In this document: in pieces, positions 12,723 through 25,535 of the stretch | How positions within the stretch are numbered: the stretch's first letter is position 1 | Layout: every line of letters starts with the position of its first letter | Assembly (NCBI GenBank): GCA_021904315.1 | Contig: CM038918.1 | Coordinates: 4,603,349 to 4,667,348, forward strand | Origin: Sphagnum magellanicum | Lineage: Eukaryota; Streptophyta; Sphagnopsida; Sphagnales; Sphagnaceae | Reading direction: 5' to 3' | DNA length: 64,000 nt | The notes under the pieces: model-generated | What the model saw: only the letters and a program-made list of their open reading frames with translations | Databases searched by the model: none | What the model was told of the DNA's origin: nothing | Made by a program: the position numbers and the translations under genes

Positions 12723-14440
12723 TCAAATTATGTTATTTGAACCCTTCTTTTCCCCCTTCCCCTTTCTATAGTTGGTTTGTAATTTGGAATGTTGTAATAA
12801 AGAGTTGGAACATGCCACTTTGCTTGCATTTGAGTGCTTGCTTGAGCCATGGCCTCTTTTTAACTTTTTAATGTAAAACCTAGATTCACACCTTTCTATA
12901 GTATAGTGGAGGATGAGTTTGTAAATTTGTAGCAAAATTCTTGTAATAAATATTACTATCTTAGACCAAGTTAAGTTGAAACTTGTTTTCACATGCTTCT
13001 CTATTAACTTTTGAATTACTTTCTTAGATGTGGTAAAAAAATTAGCAACATGTTTGGCCTTCTCTTCCTTTTCTTGTGTCTTTTGTTCTTTAATTTTTTT
13101 AATAATGGGTTTGTCTATATTTTTTGCTATAAGATATTTGCACATTCATTAGATGTTATTTCATATGATTAGTTATAATCTACTAATGGTTCTTTCCCCT
13201 TTGTTTTCCTTGCTAGATCATGAGTAGCTTTTGTTGGTGCTCCTTGTGTGGTAGTAGGACTTTTGGGCATTTTCACATAATATTTTAGGACGGGTTGCTC
13301 CTAGACATTGACATCAACCCTTGTTCCAACATCTTCAATTGTAGCTACTATGTTTAACAATTATGTGGCAACCCCATCTTCCTTTAAGAGTTTGGTGTCA
13401 TCAATTGTTCAATCAAAACTATCCTTGTCTTCATATGAAATGTAAGTAACTATTGTTACTGTATGAACTTCACTTGGTTTAGTCTTCTCATCCATGGCCT
13501 TGGGATTGAGTGGCTAGATTCTTATAGGTTTAAAGTTGTTAAAAACAAATTGGACAAAGATTGGTTCTTTGGGAGGCCATGTCCATTTTATTCCAAATGG
13601 CATGCAAAGAAAGAAAAAGGTGCAACTTATTGAATAATAGTAATTTTTAATTTACTTGAATGTAGTAGGGTGCTTATAATTCATCATGAGAATATACTTA
13701 GCATACTCCTAGTTTATTTTAAGATATACTTAGGATATATTTAGAATATGCAATTATTTCATAGCAAATTAAGAAAATACCCTTTTACTTTAAATGTTTC
13801 CTAAAATATACTAATTGTGATTTCCTTGAGGATTGGTTCAATGCCTTGTCTAGTTAGCTAGCAAGTGTGCATTGGTTTGGTTCATTATGATTATTTCTAA
13901 TCATTGCATTATTTCTCTTTTTTTAAAAAGTTGCTTTGAAAGGCTTGATACAATTCACATCTAGGGGTTATAGGGCATGGGACATGTGATGGCAATATGA
14001 TCATGTCCAACCCAAATCATTTGCATGTTCTATTACTTCTATTGTAACATGAAAACCATGCTTGTCTAAATTAATAAATGCCAATTAAAGGGTGAAAGAT
14101 GCCACCTATAATTGACCTTTTGAAGAATGATAAAAATTCCTTGAATAGAAAAGCTATCATCCATGTTTTTTCATGCATCACCATGCATGTTCTTGGTTTG
14201 CAATACTTGATGTAATCATTTTTAATCCTCTCACCCCTAAATACGTAGAACCTTAGATCCCCTATTCCATCAATAACATAATTTATTGTCAACAATTGCC
14301 TAGATTTGGGAATGGTGTTGTAAATATATTATGAACCCCTATTTGTCAAAACTCTTGTGGGCCTTACTACTTCCTTGCTTAAGTCCTTGAATGTTTGGGT
14401 GATGCAAGCTACGTCGATGGTTCACTTTTTGTGTTTTGAT
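12723..14440 (-). pseudogene. Decayed DDE_1 (pogo/Tc1-mariner type) transposase
   Basis: The - strand encodes, with stops and frameshifts, a transposase of the DDE_1 (PF03184-type) family. Reading downward from 14.44 kb: FKDLSKEVVRPTRVLTNRGS, YIYNTIPKSRQLLTINYVIDG, GDLRFYVFRGERIKNDYIKY (14.2 kb), a degraded LDxHGxHVTIEVIE block (14.06 kb), LGLDMIILPSH (14.0 kb), a degraded PLD..C.KPFKA block, LASWxDKALNQS (13.85 kb), then PLNPKAMDEKTKPSE (13.5 kb) typical of the end of the catalytic domain, and a Lys/Glu-rich tail (an uninterrupted 140-codon stretch 12723-13145 with KKIKEQKTQEKEEKAKH). The N-terminal helix-turn-helix was not found. Inactive. Confidence 0.7.
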
Positions 14441-16451
14441 GGACTTCTACATAGTGTACTCTATTCAAATGTCACAAATGCATTGTAAAATCATCAATTT
14501 GATAAAGACAATTATGGATTAAAATTGTCAACTTGAATAAAAATATTTATTGAGGGGTGAAATTCAATAAACATACACCAATCGTGTAATAGTGAACTTT
14601 TAAAGTGGACATATGGATTATAATTTGAGTTTTGCATTAACATTCAAATGCATTTTTTGTTATGATTTCATCTCAATATGTTTGATAAGGATTCAATATG
14701 TGATACATGATGGAAGAACAAATATGGATTGAAAAAATTACAACAAAAATTTTAACTAATAAATAACTATGGAATTTTGAATGACCAAATTTGGACTTTA
14801 TTTTCAAAAGTCCCAATCTTGGTCATTTTTTGTTGGATGGATATTTTTTTCCCCCTAACATGTTTTTTTTTTTTTTTAGATGGGTAGCCTTTCATATCAA
14901 TTTTATTAATTGATTAATCACCACATAGGGCCCATTCAACATTGGTTTCAAGCTTTTTTTTCCATTCTAATGTTAAAATATGGACTTTATATGGACTTTT
15001 GGGATTGGGACTTTTGCTGCTTTTGAACCACCCTAACTTGCATCTACCTGTTTCATTTAACTTTTATAGGTGTTCTTCATTATGTTTAAGTTAAATGTAT
15101 AATTTTTTTTGGTTTTGGTAAAACAAGTTAATGTTGAGATCATCATTTTCACATGATGAGTGAAGTTCATTCATAATTCTAATTAATTTTAAATTAAATT
15201 TTAGTTAATTTTCAATCCATTTTTAATTACTCTTAGTTCATTTCTAGTTAACTCATAATTCAATTGTAATAAGGGAACCTTTTAAAAAGTTTTCCTAATT
15301 GATGGGCACATGGAAACCTTCATGGAAGCTTTTTTGAGCTAAGTTCCCAAAGGGGTATAAACAAAGGTAGGACCCCCATTACCTTTAGTTTGTTCAACAT
15401 TAGTCTAGGTATGATATTGCTCCATAACCGTATTTTGTTATTTTTGTGTTTACGTTTTTTTTTATGTTATTGTAATAAAGATTTTGTTTGTACTTTGGTC
15501 GTGCATACTTCGTTCTCTTGGTTTTAACCTTTGTGTTCTTGTTTTGGTTCCCTGGTTTTGTGTTTTGGATTTAGACTTAAACCTACCTTTTTATCATTTG
15601 TCTTTATAGTTTTCATGCCTATGACAATTCAATGATTAACTTGTCAAACCATGTGCCTTGAAAACAAGATGTTTAATCTTTACACAAATCAAATATTTAT
15701 TTTTGGATGCCAATGCTTAAACCAATATCACCAACTATTCCCATGAATTTTAATTTTTAAGAGTGTTGGTATGGTTTGAGTAAGTTTTGCCACTTTCATT
15801 TTGAGTTGCTACATAATAATGGAGAGTCCACAATCCTACAGAACCAATCTCCAAGCCACCATTATTGCATTTTTAACATTTGTGAACATTCCTTCAAGCC
15901 TTTATTTCCTTGATCTTGTCGTACCATTCAAATGATATGAAAAAAGGGTAGAGGTATGTGTTAATGCTTGCTTATTTTCCTGAAAGAAAATTTCTATCTT
16001 TCCATTGCTTATTCCAAGGATTTGGTTGTCCATTGGCCTTATTGTTGCAAGGTTGAAAATTTATTTAATCTTGTTGCCTTTTTTTTGGGGTTGCATGTGT
16101 AGTAAGGATATTCTCCTAATCTACTGCTGGTTGGTTTAGTAATGTTTTATTTTGTTGCCTATGAGGTACATTACTTATCATGGTTGTACTTTGCTTCTTA
16201 GCCCCAATCTCCAACAAGTTGGTGGAATATGCTCTAGACCTACAAAAGGTATGCATTTCAATTGCCTATACACAATATTCCAAGATTACAAAAAATGCAT
16301 TAGGTCTAGATAGTTCAAAATTGCATGATTTTCTAAAAATGGCATAAGAGAAATAAAATCATAGAAATTTGATAAAGGTTGAAATCTATGAACTTATTTG
16401 AACCCAAAATCAGATGAGTTCAAATGAACCAAGATCTATGTTAAAAGGTCA
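14441..16451. other. AT-rich non-coding DNA
   Basis: Probably includes the decayed N-terminal side of the transposase remnant. A poly-T run lies at about 14862-14877. No gene or strong repeat seen. Confidence 0.35.
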
Positions 16452-17135
16452 ACTTTTTGCAATTCATTTTTACATATGTTTATGTGATGTCACTTTAATT
16501 ACATGTTAATCATGGAAAGTTGTGCTTCATCATCATTATATATGTTATGAAATATAAATTTAATCATTGCATGTTCCAATTTTGAATTTTGGTTTGAGCA
16601 AAAGATACTTAACAATTTCATTCAACAATACTATTTTCATATATGACGCTTTAATTTTCATGATACAAACATTTCAATTTAATAAAAAATCTAGTAATGG
16701 GGAATATTGAAATCTAAAAAACATTCAAGATTTCAAGAAAATTCAATTTTTTGTTTTCCAAAATTTAGGGTCTATTTAAAGTTCATGGATTTTGTAGAAC
16801 ATGCAAATGTGGTACAATGTATATGGTCTTTGAAACAAAGTTATAGCTTAGAATACAAAAAACTAAAACTTAAAATGTCAAAGTATTTGGGTGTGATTTG
16901 AAATTGTGATCATGTTTTAGAACAAAATGCAAAATTTGACAAATCTATGAATTTAAAATTTTCATATTTATTCAAAAATAATTAACAAAAAACATTTGAC
17001 ATATTGGAGCAATTGTAAATACGAAAAATAATAGGTTGCAAAAGATTTCATTTGAAAATTCCTTGATATGAAAACTGTGTTTTTTATGACAAAAGGATCA
17101 CAAAAAGACAATTATTCTCAATGCCAAGTAAACAC
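16452..17135 (+). repeat. Dispersed direct repeat, copy 2 (~690 bp)
   Basis: Partner of 9292-9975, same orientation, about 7.16 kb away, with the DDE_1 transposase remnant between them. Diverged by many substitutions and small indels. Confidence 0.65.
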
Positions 17136-17925
17136 ATTAGATCTTGTTAGGACTCATAAATCTCCAAACAAAATCAATATTAACAATTGATGTGTAGATA
17201 GTAAGTGTGAACATCATGTTGCAATGGGTTGCAACTTGTTAAAATTTGTGAGATCCATAACTATTGAACTTCCTTACTAGTCTAGGGACTACAAATTCTT
17301 GGATCTAGCAATAATATAGAAACTTGCTATAACTTTTCTTGTAAACTTACTCCATATAAGATGTTCCTCTCTTTTCAACTCTTGCTTGTACTTTGTGATT
17401 TTATAAACTTGCTTCTATTCACTCACTTTTCTTAACCTAGATTCCACTTTCACATGTTTTTTCCTTTGTTTTCATTTCAAATTTACTTGGTTTTCATTTA
17501 CTCTAAATCTCAACTTTTTTAATACTAAGAACTAGAAACTCTTGGAAACATTGAAGGTTTTCTAATATAGATTTTGATAGTGATGACACACTTGAAAAAG
17601 TTTTGTCAGACTTAAATAGTTTGAATGTTCATCCAATTGTGTTGTGCTTTGTTGGTTTACATATGTTTGACATACATGTTTTTGATGAAAATGTAATGTA
17701 AACAAAATTTTGAATGCTTTGTAGGACAATCATAAATCTACTTTATTTTGAGATTCAAAGTTTGAGAACTCCTTATTTGGAACCTTGAACCCTAAGTCCC
17801 TTATAATTGATTTTAATCACTCCCATTACCAAACAGTCTCTAATGTTAATGGGGTGAATTTTGGATTGTTTGGGCTAACTTACACTTGAAACCAAACTCT
17901 TTGTTATTCCCTAGGGGACAGGAGG

Positions 17926-18150
17926 GGAGGGGCATTGGGTGACCAAGTGGCACAGTTTTCTCTCAATCCCTTAACAATTTTTTGTCCAAATGAGGCCCAA
18001 TGGGTGGTTTTAAACACATTTTCTTTCCCATTACCAAAGAGATTGTATCCCAAGTGGGGCCCATTGGGTGCCCAAGTTACACAATTTTCTCTCCCATCAC
18101 CAATTTTTTTGGTTATTACAAGTGGGGCCCAATGGGTGCACAAGGGGGTA
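17926..18150. repeat. Short tandem repeat, ~65-bp unit
   Basis: Four degenerate units, each containing GGGCCCA(A/T)TGGGTG, start near 17929, 17992, 18055 and 18123, spaced 63-68 bases. The open frames through this block on both strands are products of the repeat. Confidence 0.6.
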
Positions 18151-18576
18151 GTTTTCCCCCATTCTTGAATAGAAAAATGCATCATCCTTGTATGGGTCCA
18201 AAAAAGAACTAAAATAAACACGCTTTGTTTACATTGCCCATTCGATCATAGGGCCCACAATGAATGCTAATCAGATTATTCTATGATCCATAATGGGCCT
18301 GTGGTTGGTTTTTGTCTTGTTCAATTACAAACTGTTGTTCAATGATGGGCATCTTTTCCCTAGTCCCTCCCAAAGAAAGATTTCGAACTGTTAACGAAGA
18401 TAGTTTGTTTTGTTTTGTTTTTGTCATGTTGGGAACTACCCAATCACATGGGTGGAGCTGCTCTTGCCCCTTTCTCAAGAGCTCATAGAAATTGAATCAC
18501 ACAACAAACACTTCAGAATAGTTGACTCCTCTTATGGTCATTAAGAAATGGAATTTGGTGCGAATGGCACTTCTTG

Positions 18577-18614
18577 TGCCTTTGGCCCGAATGTATTGGT
18601 TTGGGCCAAAGGCA
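18577..18614. repeat. Small inverted repeat
   Basis: Perfect 12-bp arms TGCCTTTGGCCC (18577-18588) and GGGCCAAAGGCA (18603-18614) with a 14-nt spacer. Confidence 0.6.
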
Positions 18615-18986
18615 TGTGCTTAAATTTTTTTCAACTTTTCTCCCTACCATAATATCTTGGCAACTTGGGCCCTAAATAATTAACATTGAAATTTGTGGAA
18701 ATCTGTAGTAATTTTTAGCCAATAATCTTGAAATATCTGAAGCCCAAATTTGTCATGCACAAATTTCTCGTGGTTTCAAGTTGCAAATGGCCCATTGAAT
18801 GTGTTACATTGAGAAAAAATAATTAAAATAATTGCTGTAATAAAAATTTCAAAATAAATTAATGTTCAACAAAGAAATGCCAAAACTACCAAGATAATTA
18901 TGGCATTTTTACCTATCCATTTCTTATGGCATGCATTACAATTCGTCCCCAATTTGCAGTACAAAAAGACATGCTCACATTTAAAT

Positions 18987-19113
18987 CATGAATTGCCCCC
19001 ATATGCAAAGGGTTGCCCATACGATGGGCCCTTGGGTCCCTGGCCCATCTTATCGGCAAGTCTACCCAAGGGCCCATCGTATGGGCAACCCTTGCATATG
19101 GGGGCATTTCATG
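18987..19113. repeat. Foldback element, ~49-bp arms
   Basis: Arms 18987-19036 and 19065-19113 are nearly perfect reverse complements (one substitution and one extra base), with a 28-nt spacer. The arms contain GCCCATACGATGGGCCCTTG. A diverged relative with GGGCCCATGGTACGGGCAAG is at about 22200-22235, so this is likely a small repeated foldback family. Confidence 0.8.
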
Positions 19114-22100
19114 ACTGTCCCATGGGTCCCATGTAAGTTGGGAAAATGTGTATGGTAAAGTGTTGGTAGTAAGGTTTTAAAAACGGAATATGAATTTTTT
19201 TTTCAATTGCCATACATTTATAAAATAAAAATAAAAATAAAAATAAAAACATATATATTTGGTTTCAATAAGTAGCCAAAAATATAGAATGATGATTTAA
19301 GAAAATTGTATTTCATATTATTAGATTTGGCTAAACCTTCCTATGGAGGATTATCACTTTTACTGCATCAAAAAAAAAAAAAAAAAAAGCCCACTACTTT
19401 CGCATCAGCTCTTATTTTTATAAAATGTTGAAAAAATGTGAAAAAATAAAATAAAAATCTGTCACATTCCCTGTTTTTGGGAAAAAGATTTAGTATGTAT
19501 TGGCAATATATATATAAGCAAAGTTTCATCTCATTTAAGCTCAGATTTTGGTTTAATATAGCAAATATTTTGAAAATTTTCTTTTGAAAACAATAGAACC
19601 TCCAGTCACAGGTATTTGCAAGAATAGGATTCAGAAGTTGTTTAAATCAATTTCCATTTCTTTCACTTAGTTCTTGCTTTTACCTCCGGCTCATGAGGCT
19701 TTGAGTATATATGAATATGAAACTGGCCAAAGAAACACAAGTGACTTCAAACTTGGGTCCCATCTACCCAAACCTCACCTGCTATTTCTTTCCATTAAAA
19801 CAAAACAAAGAGAGAACCGACCAACATTGGTTTTTAGACAGGCTCTAGAAACTTGTCACCATTTATTATTAAATCTCTCTTGCTATTGACACAATAGTGA
19901 GCGTCACAAATTAGTTATGTAATGCAAAAGTTTCAGTGAGATGGGACACCTTTTGTTTTTCAGAACTTTGGTTTCCATTGAAGTTTTGGTTGTGCATGAT
20001 AATTGCGTGTGTCAAAGGTGAAAGGTCAATTGACAAGGGATGTGCTTTCTTCAAGGATTTGAAAACACTTGCTCATATTGTGGAATCAAGAGTGTTCGGC
20101 AATGTGGCAGCTCAGACCTTGGCAGCCTTTTTTGTTTTGCTGGGTATATATAGCCAAAATGTTATATTAAAAATTGAAAATGCTAAAACTATGTGCTTCT
20201 CGAAAATCTCAATAGTCAGAATTCAACAAAAAGAAAAAAAATTTGTCAGATTTTTATATATAGTTCAAGGAAGTAGCCAAAAATAATAGAAGGATGCATT
20301 AAAAAATTTATTTTCATATTTAGTTGTATCATGTATTTTATCAATTGTAAACTTTTGAAAAATTCAGAATTAATAAATGAAAATTTGAAGGTTGAAATTT
20401 TCGAGAGAAACTTTGATTTGGGGGTTGTCATATGATGTAACACCAGATATATTAATAATGTTTTGGCTCATTTGGTGATTTAACAGATAAATATTTCCAA
20501 TATTTTACTTCAAATTCAATAAAAAATCTTGATTAACCACCAGGTTTAAAATAATAATTTAATCTAGAATTAAGAAAATACGTGTTTTGTGACCAAATTT
20601 GTCTAAATCTTCTTGTGAGTTATCACCAGTTTGACTACAACCGAAAATTGCTGAAACAAAAGCATTAGTTCACCTTGGTCTACAGCTTTGTATGGGCTTT
20701 TTTCCCATATAAATAGATGATGCATTTTTAATATGATTAGATTATAAGTGGGCCTAACTAGATTGATTATCTACCATAAAATCCTTATGGGCTTTTTGTA
20801 ATTTGTCCCTTTGTAAAGAGAAGGCATTGAATGGCGGCACAATTGGCAAAAGAAAATTGGAAAGGACCATATAAAAGGGCTTTATGGTGTTGGAACCCAC
20901 TCTACATGTGTACAACCTACCTACAAATCTAATTACTGTAGCCTAGGATCATTGAAATTTTTTTTTGATTTTGTTTTCCCTTTTTTTTCATGATGTACTA
21001 TGATATTGTTATGGCATAGGGAGTGGAATGCAGGTTAGGGAATGTAAGTAGGTGAGGCACTTGATGTCTGCTAAGGAGATAGAGGAATGTGGATGGGAAG
21101 ATATGCCATTGTGGTTAATACCAATGGTACAAGAGTACGGCTAAAAACGTTTTCATGTCGACACGCTATCCATCTTGCATGCTGCAATGAAAGGTGCAGG
21201 TTCACTCTGGCCATGAAAACCTATTGATAGGCTATTTGCCGGTAGCCTACGCACAACGAATAATCTTCCTCCCAGCTTCACAGGCACTTTGCAGATCTCA
21301 AAAGTGCCTCCAAGGTGGTGACAGATTCACATTATGTGTAGGGTAGCACCTGAGGGCAGGGTGTTAACAAATTAAGGGCCCTGCTGCCCCATGGCGACAG
21401 CTGGGAGAGGGATGTGCACTGGGAACACCCTTGTCTAAGGGTGTTATCTCAGGTATAACTTTCCAAAAACGTTTTTTCTTGCTTTTCCATGATACTTGCC
21501 AGGTATCACAGAAATGAAAGAAAAAAGAAGCATGGCATCTTGTAAAGTGGAATGCCTGCTCGAGTGAGCATTTTGTTGTTCAAAATGCCTTGCCTTTCTG
21601 GGAGGCAATAGAGTTATCTGTAATGTCACGAGATTAGGGAGCGAGAATGGCCAGTTTTGGCATAACAGGGGATCAAATATGTAACTAGGAATGAAATGTT
21701 TAGAAAACTAAAAAACTGGGACGAAACTAGTTTTTCCGCCAATTTTGGTAGTAGCCTAAACTGAGTTTCATCCTGTCTTACTGCTGCTACATACAATTTC
21801 GCCTCCTACCTGTACAACTACTATAATTGGTCTTGAGATTTTCATATTGAGATTTTGAAAATTTTCATTACATTGGGTATACCACTGAGAGAGGGGATAG
21901 GGGCTAAAGAAAGCCCAAAGACATGGTGACTTTATGGATAACTCTAATGATACTGTAAATAACATGCCTTCCCTTAACAGTAAACAAATTCTGCCAAGCT
22001 ATTATGAGCAGAGTAATGGCCTTAATAATCTTCCTCCAAGCCTTAGAGGTATGTTTTAGATACATGTTTGAAAAGTGCCGCTGAGGTTTGAGGCACACTG

Positions 22101-22338
22101 AAACTACGAGTATGGTAATGCCGTGACAATATGGCATTACTCAATGTAATAATGGAGGCTTAATTGCATGATGGGCCCTCAATAATTTCCTACCATATAT
22201 GTGGAGGGCCCATGGTACGGGCAAGCCATGTGCAAGCACATTTCAGTACTGAAAACTGCCACTGTGGAGGTTATTACCCTTGTTGAACGGGTACCATTGT
22301 GGATACTTAGTCTATAGACACATATTGATCCAGGTCAG
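19114..22338. other. Non-coding DNA with dispersed repeat fragments
   Basis: Holds an A/T-rich microsatellite of the AAAAAT type (about 19220-19250), an 18-nt poly-A (about 19370-19388), and fragments of a dispersed family (19185-19345, 20205-20300) related to 29400-29550 and 30840-30990, sharing TTCAATxGCCAGA and TAGCCAAA motifs. A duplicated block containing AATAATCTTCCTCC and AAAAGTGCC occurs at about 21258-21330 and 22022-22090. No gene supported. Confidence 0.45.
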
Positions 22339-23103
22339 TGTTGTGCATGTAAGTGTCAATAGCTGTATATATAGCGTGTAAATCCTGTGTAAGTGTAAAT
22401 CATGCTTCAAAACATTTACTCAATTAGTGTAAATGTTTTGGGGCATGTAACTATAAGTGTATGTTTTATATACTCTTAATGATCATATTTTCTTGCAAAA
22501 TCTATATAAATTAGTTGAGTGCATTTCAAAGCTTTTTTTTTGTTGGGGCAACGGGTCACATTGATTGGTCCTTCACCAAAAATCATGATACTTTGATATT
22601 GTCCAAACATTAACATTTTTTACAACTATGGGACTATTGTGGTGCTATTCCATGGAATATTTTGAATGCACATTTTGCCCCACCTCATTATTGCAATAGA
22701 ACTTTTATTTTTAACTTTGTTCATCATCGTTTTTGGCCTAAGCTTTTACAAAAACTTAGATACTTATTATGATCATATTAATTAATTTAATTAATATTGA
22801 TGTATCCCAAAGCACAAATGTTTTGATGAATTTTTTTTTGGTAATGAGCCATTTGGTTGTCCATCATCACAAACATTATGAAATCTCCCCCCTCCCCCCC
22901 CCCCCAATATAATCACATTTTTTACATTGTTCTACATAGCTACATAAAACCATATAAATGTATTTTTAAAACATTTACATTGTTTTACATGGCATAAAAT
23001 AAATTTACATAATTTTGCACTTACAAAAAATACAAAAAAAATTTCATTATGAGATTTATGTTTACGCAGAATGTAAGTCCTAAACCATTTTACATGCACA
23101 ACA
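22339..23103. mobile_element. Non-autonomous DNA element with 14-bp terminal inverted repeats
   Basis: Perfect terminal repeats TGTTGTGCATGTAA (22339-22352) and TTACATGCACAACA (23090-23103). The left interior is rich in GTAAAT and the right interior in ATTTAC motifs, as expected for inverted subterminal repeats. A 19-bp-arm hairpin lies inside (22401-22419 and 22429-22447, two mismatches). No clear target-site duplication and no coding capacity. Confidence 0.5.
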
Positions 23104-23934
23104 TTGGTCTTGGTATACACCCCACCTTCTAGTAGTACTTACTTGGTAGGAAATGAGGTAATATTAGATTCATACCAATACTTGCTTGGTCGGGAAGGGA
23201 GTTAATAAAAATTTCATCCTAAAGTTTTATTAGTGTGAATACTAGATGTTTTGTTATATTGTAGTACTTTTGTCATTTTGGCAACAAATTGTCAAATAAT
23301 TAATTAAATTTGAAATCTTAACTTTGACATCTGATTTTTTAATTTTGAAAATTTTGATAGCTAATGGTTATAAAAAATAATGAACAAAATTTCATTGTGG
23401 AACAGTCTAGTGTGTTTAGACTACCCCAAGCCACTACCCCAAGCTTAAGTCACTATCATGGAAGGTTTGCAGATCAAATCTTGATAGTTGAACTTCTGAC
23501 TAGTATGAATTTACAATAAATGAACCATATACCAGTAGCAGCTAGTATGTTCAAAAGCCAATACCAGCCCCACTCTAGTTATTATGTTAGTCTTTTGTGT
23601 GGAGGAAAGGCGGTTATATTGTACTTTGGTCTAGCAATCGACATTAGCACCCTTGTTGCCATGACCTTGAACAACTTAACCCTCTCTAGGTCTACCCTTC
23701 CCTTACGCATACATGCTTAAGAGCACCTCCACTGCATAGTGGTAAAGACTGCCGTTATATTATATCCGGTAATAGGATAACCATAATCCTATTACTCTTT
23801 GGTATTGAATGGCCAAAATGCTAAGGCTCAAGAAACACCTCCAAATCAAATTTCCTATTGTGAAGTTGGCCACAGACAAAGTATTGGTTTAGATGTAAAT
23901 GCTTAAATCATCTATCACTGTTTTAAAATAATGG

Positions 23935-24150
23935 GTCTATTTTTATATGAGGATTTTTGAAAGATGATATTTTGGCCTGTGTTGAAACTTGAGATTAGGT
24001 GTAGAGTTATAATATCTTGAAAGATTTTGGTTTCTTTTAGAGGATTTTTTTGAAGATTAGGTTTTTTTTTTCCAGCATGGTGAAATATTTGAGTTCCCTT
24101 AATTCTTCTTTTGCATTCAGATACTTTTGTGATGTAGATGGCAAGGCCAC
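23935..24150 (+). repeat. Dispersed repeat, copy 1 (~210 bp)
   Basis: Closely related to 35912-36115 in the same orientation. Shared blocks: GATATTTTGGC(C/T)TGTGTTGAAAC, GAGGATTTTTTTGAAGATTA, CATGGTGAAATATTTGA, AATTCTTCTTTTGC, ending near CAGTGTGAC. Family unknown. Confidence 0.75.
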
Positions 24151-25270
24151 AGTGTGACTCCCAATGGTTAGCACATATAATGAAAAGAAAATTTACTTAA
24201 TATTTGAAATTTAGTGATTGTGTCAAGTAAATATTGCATTTAACAATAATTTCGTCTGAATCGTTTTTGTTGGTTTGACATTGATATAAGTTCCATAAAT
24301 TTTGAGCATTGATCTAAGAAAAAAAGACATGCCCTTTTGTGGACATAATCAAACAATTTTACTTTATGTTATGCTCGCAAGTGATACCTGGCTTCTTTTG
24401 TACAATAGATAGTTAGCAGCCCTGCCCTTTTTTTCATTGGCAATTTTTTGGCTGCAAAATTGAAATATTTTTTTTGAAAATTAGTTGATTTTTGAGAGGT
24501 TTTCGCCAAATTTCTTTTTTATAAAAAACATATATTTTCAAAAATTCACCAGATTTCCAAGGAAAAAAATCACCATATTTCTACAATAGACTCCAGCTGA
24601 TAGCGACAATAAAAAAAAGGATTTCTAAAACAAATTAGTAGCAAATCTGTAGTATTGTCAAAACAGAGTAGAACTTCTAGTTAATAATCACCTGTCTGGC
24701 AACATCCCAAAACTAAAAATTAAAATCTAAAATTAAAATTTATATTTGTATTTTGAAAAAAAAACATTACTTAGGAAGTCAGATAACCTGCCAAAAAGAT
24801 TTGGCAATCCCTTTGGAAAAATAGTTCTCATGACCAAAACAAAAATAAAATCACACAAGCAATCAAGCAACAAAAAAAGTTCATTTATGCACATAGAAAA
24901 TGTGTACAGACAGATGAGGGACAGCCAGTCCTGATGAGCAGCAGCAGCAGCAGCTCTTTCTTATTGTTGTTGTAGTAGCCTACTTCACAATTGTCACAGA
25001 ATCACAAGAAGAAAAGTACAGGGTACTAACTAGTTGGGATCTCGTCAGCTCAACTGCTGCTGCTGCTGCACCCAGAGACAAAACTGCACACTGAAACTAG
25101 TCGTGTCCAGTCTCTAGAAGTTTTCATGATACCAAAAAAGAGAAAGAAAAAAGAGGGTAAGCTCTAATATAGGATTACTCACTAACAAAGTTAGTTAAGT
25201 GTGCAACAGTTTGATCAACCCTTGTGTGCACACACTATCTAATTAGTTAGTGCTGCTGCAGCAATTTGAT

Positions 25271-25274
<4 letters not shown>
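24151..25274. other. Non-coding DNA, composition rising toward the 25-27 kb island
   Basis: No gene. CAG/CTG-type triplet tracts occur at about 24940-24953 and 25052-25069. Confidence 0.4.

Positions 25275-25319
<45 letters not shown>
25275..25319. repeat. (TC)n microsatellite
   Basis: Uninterrupted TC repeat of about 22 units followed by a short TG run. It is complementary to the GA tract at 25492-25531. Confidence 0.95.
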
Positions 25320-25326
<7 letters not shown>

Positions 25327-25488
25327 CACATTCTGATTATAATCAGAAATCCATAAGCACAGATCTCAACATTTCTGACTGTACAGCTGCTGGATCTTGT
25401 TTGTACTGTAACAGCGGGAAAATTCCCATGTTTGTATTATTGCATTTTGCATGCTGAAGACTAGAGACAGACACGGAGAGATATGTCA

Positions 25489-25491
<3 letters not shown>

Positions 25492-25531
<40 letters not shown>
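25492..25531. repeat. (GA)n microsatellite followed by poly-G
   Basis: About 20 uninterrupted GA units, then G-run 25533-25543 and more GA. CT/GA tracts of this kind are common near plant promoters and 5' UTRs. Confidence 0.95.

Positions 25532-25535
<4 letters not shown>

Noticed and set aside
17904..18221. Overlapping frames on both strands at 18 kb
   Set aside because: Explained by the ~65-bp GGGCCCATTGGGTG repeat.
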